Positions 5,806 through 7,681 of a stretch of DNA of 7,681 nt are shown piece after piece. Made by a program: the position numbers and the translations under genes. How positions within the stretch are numbered: the stretch's first letter is position 1; every line of letters starts with the position of its first letter. This DNA comes from DASXTB01 sp036505615 (GTDB lineage: Bacteria > Acidobacteriota > UBA6911 > JACQSX01), in assembly GCA_036505615.1 (NCBI GenBank), contig DASXTB010000141.1, positions 1 to 7,681 of the forward strand. The letters are read 5' to 3'. The notes beneath the pieces were generated by a model. That model was not told the DNA's origin. It saw only the letters and a program-made list of their open reading frames with translations, and did no database searches.

Positions 5806-7338
5806 ATGTTGAGCGAAGGTCTCCTTTACCTTTCGGTAAGTGAATTGGGAGCGATGATCCGCTCTCGCAAAATTTCTCCTGTAGAACTCACGGAATCGTA
5901 CCTGGAGCGGCTGCGGTCGCTGGGGCCGAAGCTGGGCGCGCTGGCGACGTTGACCGATGATCTTGCGCGCAAGCAGGCTCGGCAGGCGGAGAAGGAAATC
6001 ATGTCCGGCAAATATCGCGGACCGCTGCACGGCATTCCCTATGGCGCTAAGGATCTGCTGGCCACGCGCGCTATTCCCACAACCTGGGGCGCGACGCCGT
6101 ACCGCGATCAAGTCTTCGATTATGACGCCACCGTGGTGCGGCGCTTGGCCGATGCGGGCGCGATTCTGGCAGCCAAGCTGGCTATGGTGGAGCTGGCTGG
6201 CGGAATGGGATACAACCGCGCGGACGCCTGCTGGACGGGTACTTGCCGAACGCCCTGGAATCTGAACTACTGGAGCGGTGGATCGTCCAGCGGTCCGGGA
6301 GCGGCGACGGCTGCGGCTCTGGTCGGCTTTTCGATCGGCTCGGAAACCTCCGGGTCGATTGTCACTCCCGCTTCCTTCTGCGGAATTTCCGGGCTGCGTC
6401 CCACCTATGGCCGCGTCAGCCGCCATGGCGCAATGGCTCTGTGCTGGACGCTGGACAAACTGGGGCCGATGTGCCGCAGCGCTCGCGACTGTGGACTGGT
6501 ATTGAAGGCGATCGCGGGCCGCGATCCCGATGACGGCACTGCGACAGATGCAGCGTTCTCATTCCCACCGTTGGGGAAGCCTTCTCGCCGCTGGCGTGTC
6601 GGTGTTATTAAGGGCAGTGCCGACAAAGTCCAGCCTGAAGTAAAAAGGAATTTTGAGCATTCGGTGGGTGTTTTCAGGCAGTTTGCTGAGGTCGATGAAG
6701 CTGTCGAATTTCCTGACTTTCCCGGCCAGGTAGTCGGCATTATCGTGAATGCCGAAGGAGGCGCGGCCTTCCGGGAATTAATCGAAAGCGGCAAGTTGTC
6801 GCAGCTAGCCAACGGGCAGGGACGGGTGGGCGGCTACACGGCCATGCTTACTCCGGCAGTCGATTACGTCCAAGCGATGCGCTTGCGGGCGCCGATGCGC
6901 CGGGCATTCGCGAAGCTGTTTGAAAAATATGACGCCCTGCTTGCGCCCAGCCGCACCACGGTGTCCTATCCGGTCGATGTGGAGTTTGAAAAAGCTTATC
7001 CCGGTATCAGCGGTGGTCCGCCTGTAATTCCGGTGACAAACGCCGTTGGAATTCCCGCCATTTCGATTCCCAACGGGCTGGGAATTGCTTCACTCCCCAC
7101 CGGCCTGCAGATCATCGGCGGATCATTCGCCGAAGAGACAATTCTGTCGCTGGCGGTGGAGTACCAGGCGCGGACTGATTTTCACAAAAAGAAGCCGGCA
7201 TTCTCAGAAGAGAAGCCGGCAAAGCAGGAAAAGCAGTCATCGGTCATCAGTCACCAGTCATCGCTCATCGGCTCAAAATGGGAGGCCGCTGAAATGTTTA
7301 CGGGCACTGCAGATTCACTTATCGAGCTTCATTTGTGA
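5806..7338 (+). CDS. Amidase signature (AS) family amidohydrolase
   Basis: A 510-residue protein related to GatA and bacterial amidases, which hydrolyse amide bonds with a Ser-cisSer-Lys triad. All three are visible: Lys82 in GIPYGAKDLLAT (77-88), cis-Ser160 in WSGGSSSGPGAA (156-167) and nucleophile Ser184 in IGSETSGSIVTPA (177-189). The spacing from Ser160 to Ser184 (24) is that of the family. GSETSGS instead of the GatA GSDTGGS, and no GatB/GatC genes nearby, point to a stand-alone amidase rather than the tRNA amidotransferase. The catalytic domain starts near LYLSVSELGAMIRSRKISPVEL (7-28) and ends near LAVEYQARTDFH (449-460). Residues 461-510 are a repeat-encoded tail. The start at ATG 5806 has only weak AGG-type ribosome sites; coupling to the stop at 5797 is likely. 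If it is cut off from its Tat leader, the enzyme would stay in the cytoplasm. Substrate unknown. Confidence 0.92.
   Translation: MLSEGLLYLSVSELGAMIRSRKISPVELTESYLERLRSLGPKLGALATLTDDLARKQARQAEKEIMSGKYRGPLHGIPYGAKDLLATRAIPTTWGATPYRDQVFDYDATVVRRLADAGAILAAKLAMVELAGGMGYNRADACWTGTCRTPWNLNYWSGGSSSGPGAATAAALVGFSIGSETSGSIVTPASFCGISGLRPTYGRVSRHGAMALCWTLDKLGPMCRSARDCGLVLKAIAGRDPDDGTATDAAFSFPPLGKPSRRWRVGVIKGSADKVQPEVKRNFEHSVGVFRQFAEVDEAVEFPDFPGQVVGIIVNAEGGAAFRELIESGKLSQLANGQGRVGGYTAMLTPAVDYVQAMRLRAPMRRAFAKLFEKYDALLAPSRTTVSYPVDVEFEKAYPGISGGPPVIPVTNAVGIPAISIPNGLGIASLPTGLQIIGGSFAEETILSLAVEYQARTDFHKKKPAFSEEKPAKQEKQSSVISHQSSLIGSKWEAAEMFTGTADSLIELHL
7189..7275 (+). repeat. Degenerate simple repeats encoding the amidase C-terminal tail
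   Basis: GAAGCCGGCA occurs twice, 21 bp apart (7191-7200 and 7212-7221), giving a seven-residue protein repeat (KKPAFSE/EKPAKQE). It is followed by an array of six- to nine-base units of the type GTCATCG/GTCACCA (about 7235-7271), translated as SSVISHQSSLIGS. Arrays of this type are normally intergenic, so the tail looks like read-through into former non-coding sequence. Confidence 0.6.
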
Positions 7339-7440
7339 GAGAAAGCTCCATGGCTGGGAGCGCACCCATCCGGCGTGCTAGGCCGGTACTATGTAGCTCC
7401 TCTGAAGGTTCTCATTCGTGCCGAGTGAAATAGCGGCTCT

Positions 7441-7474
7441 GCCGCCTGCCTCTGGCGGCGAGGCTTGCCTCGCC
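7441..7474 (+). repeat. Tandem hairpins, possible REP or amidase terminator
   Basis: GCCGCC (7441-7446) pairs with GGCGGC (7454-7459). Overlapping it, GGCGAGGC (7457-7464) pairs with GCCTCGCC (7467-7474) around TT. The pair could help end amidase transcription, but no T-run follows, so a dispersed palindrome is the better reading. Confidence 0.45.
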
Positions 7475-7525
7475 CTGGAGTTCCGACATTTTCTCACGCT
7501 GCAGTGCGCTTCAAACCAGGGCTCC

Positions 7526-7540
7526 GTCCGCGTAGCGGAC
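7526..7540 (+). repeat. Short hairpin GTCCGC/GCGGAC
   Basis: GTCCGC (7526-7531) and GCGGAC (7535-7540) pair around GTA, with AGGG and CCCT further out adding possible pairing. It lies five bases before the half REP, so it may belong to the same composite repeat. Confidence 0.4.
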
Positions 7541-7544
7541 CCTA

Positions 7545-7571
7545 GAGTTTGGACATTTTGGAGAGACGGCC
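7545..7571 (+). repeat. Half REP element with GGAG foot, distant copy of the RAYT-linked family
   Basis: GAGTTT, two variable bases, ACATTTTGG, then GGAG (7560-7563) and AGACGGCC (7564-7571) match, arm for arm, the inverse of the REP downstream of the RAYT gene, apart from a gap of about six bases. The second hairpin arm is missing. A shorter match to the flank alone (GAGTTC..ACATTTT) lies at 7478-7492. Confidence 0.6.
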
Positions 7572-7681
7572 TCTATAAGAACGACTTTGGAGTCAAGCAC
7601 AATTTTTGTAAATTTGCCTGACCACTTCTGCACCCAACAGACACCTCGACCTGCGAACTGAAAAGCTTCTTTTTAAAGGGA

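Larger units (their letters stand above)
7339..7681. other. Non-coding region rich in hairpins, downstream of amidase
   Basis: No convincing gene is seen in these 343 bases. A 67-codon frame at 7418-7621 crosses three hairpins and has no family features. The contents, in order, are: a GC-rich patch (7349-7385); two adjoining hairpins (7441-7459 and 7457-7474); a short ACATTTT-type REP flank (7478-7492); a hairpin (7526-7540); a half REP (7545-7571); and AT-richer unique sequence to the edge. Confidence 0.6.

Noticed and set aside
5605..6426. 273-codon minus-strand open frame
   Set aside because: It is antisense to the amidase and its leader ORF, has low-complexity Arg/Ala/Gln composition and no domain. 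It is a GC-driven shadow.
7418..7621. 67-codon plus-strand open frame
   Set aside because: It runs across three palindromes and a half REP, and has no ribosome site or family features.
1..7681. CRISPR array, tRNA, rRNA or integrase/att site
   Set aside because: No regularly spaced repeats, no cloverleaf or rRNA-like sequence, and no integrase gene were seen.

Overview
The window looks like a chromosomal stretch from a free-living, moderately GC-rich Gram-negative bacterium. An acidobacterial (Acidobacteriota) origin is my best guess. It rests on the mix of a Tat-leader/amidase pair, a LolA-like exported protein, a YkoY-type TerC and many short dispersed palindromes, not on any marker gene. 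There are no rRNA, tRNA, CRISPR, phage or plasmid genes.

Layout, left to right. (1) The first 14 codons of a minus-strand gene leave through the left edge; they begin like a calcineurin-type metallophosphoesterase (LpxH-like). (2) A plus-strand REP-associated tyrosine transposase (RAYT) has HxH and Tyr motifs and is flanked by inverted copies of a palindromic REP element with GTAG/GGAG feet. A second perfect palindrome with a GTAG foot follows it. (3) A minus-strand pair comes next: a DAACS (SLC1-type) dicarboxylate/acidic amino-acid symporter and, 41 nt downstream, a class I SAM methyltransferase. (4) A divergent plus-strand DUF423 small membrane protein follows. (5) A second minus-strand pair holds a YkoY-type TerC membrane protein and, 38 nt downstream, a Sec-exported LolA-like protein. 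(6) A plus-strand pair holds a short Tat-signal protein and, 8 nt later in another frame, an amidase-signature enzyme. The two are separated by a GC-rich hairpin that looks inserted and may have split one exported amidase gene. (7) The last 343 nt are non-coding and packed with hairpins, including a half-copy of the RAYT-flanking REP.

The genes are mostly unrelated housekeeping or transport functions in small two-gene transcription units. The unifying theme is repeat colonisation. REP palindromes, a 9-bp tandem array and degenerate simple repeats sit at gene ends, and several reading frames appear to run into them, giving odd C-terminal tails on the symporter, the Tat-leader ORF and the amidase. 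The RAYT and its REP family are the most interesting part of the window. I see no clearly new multi-gene system.
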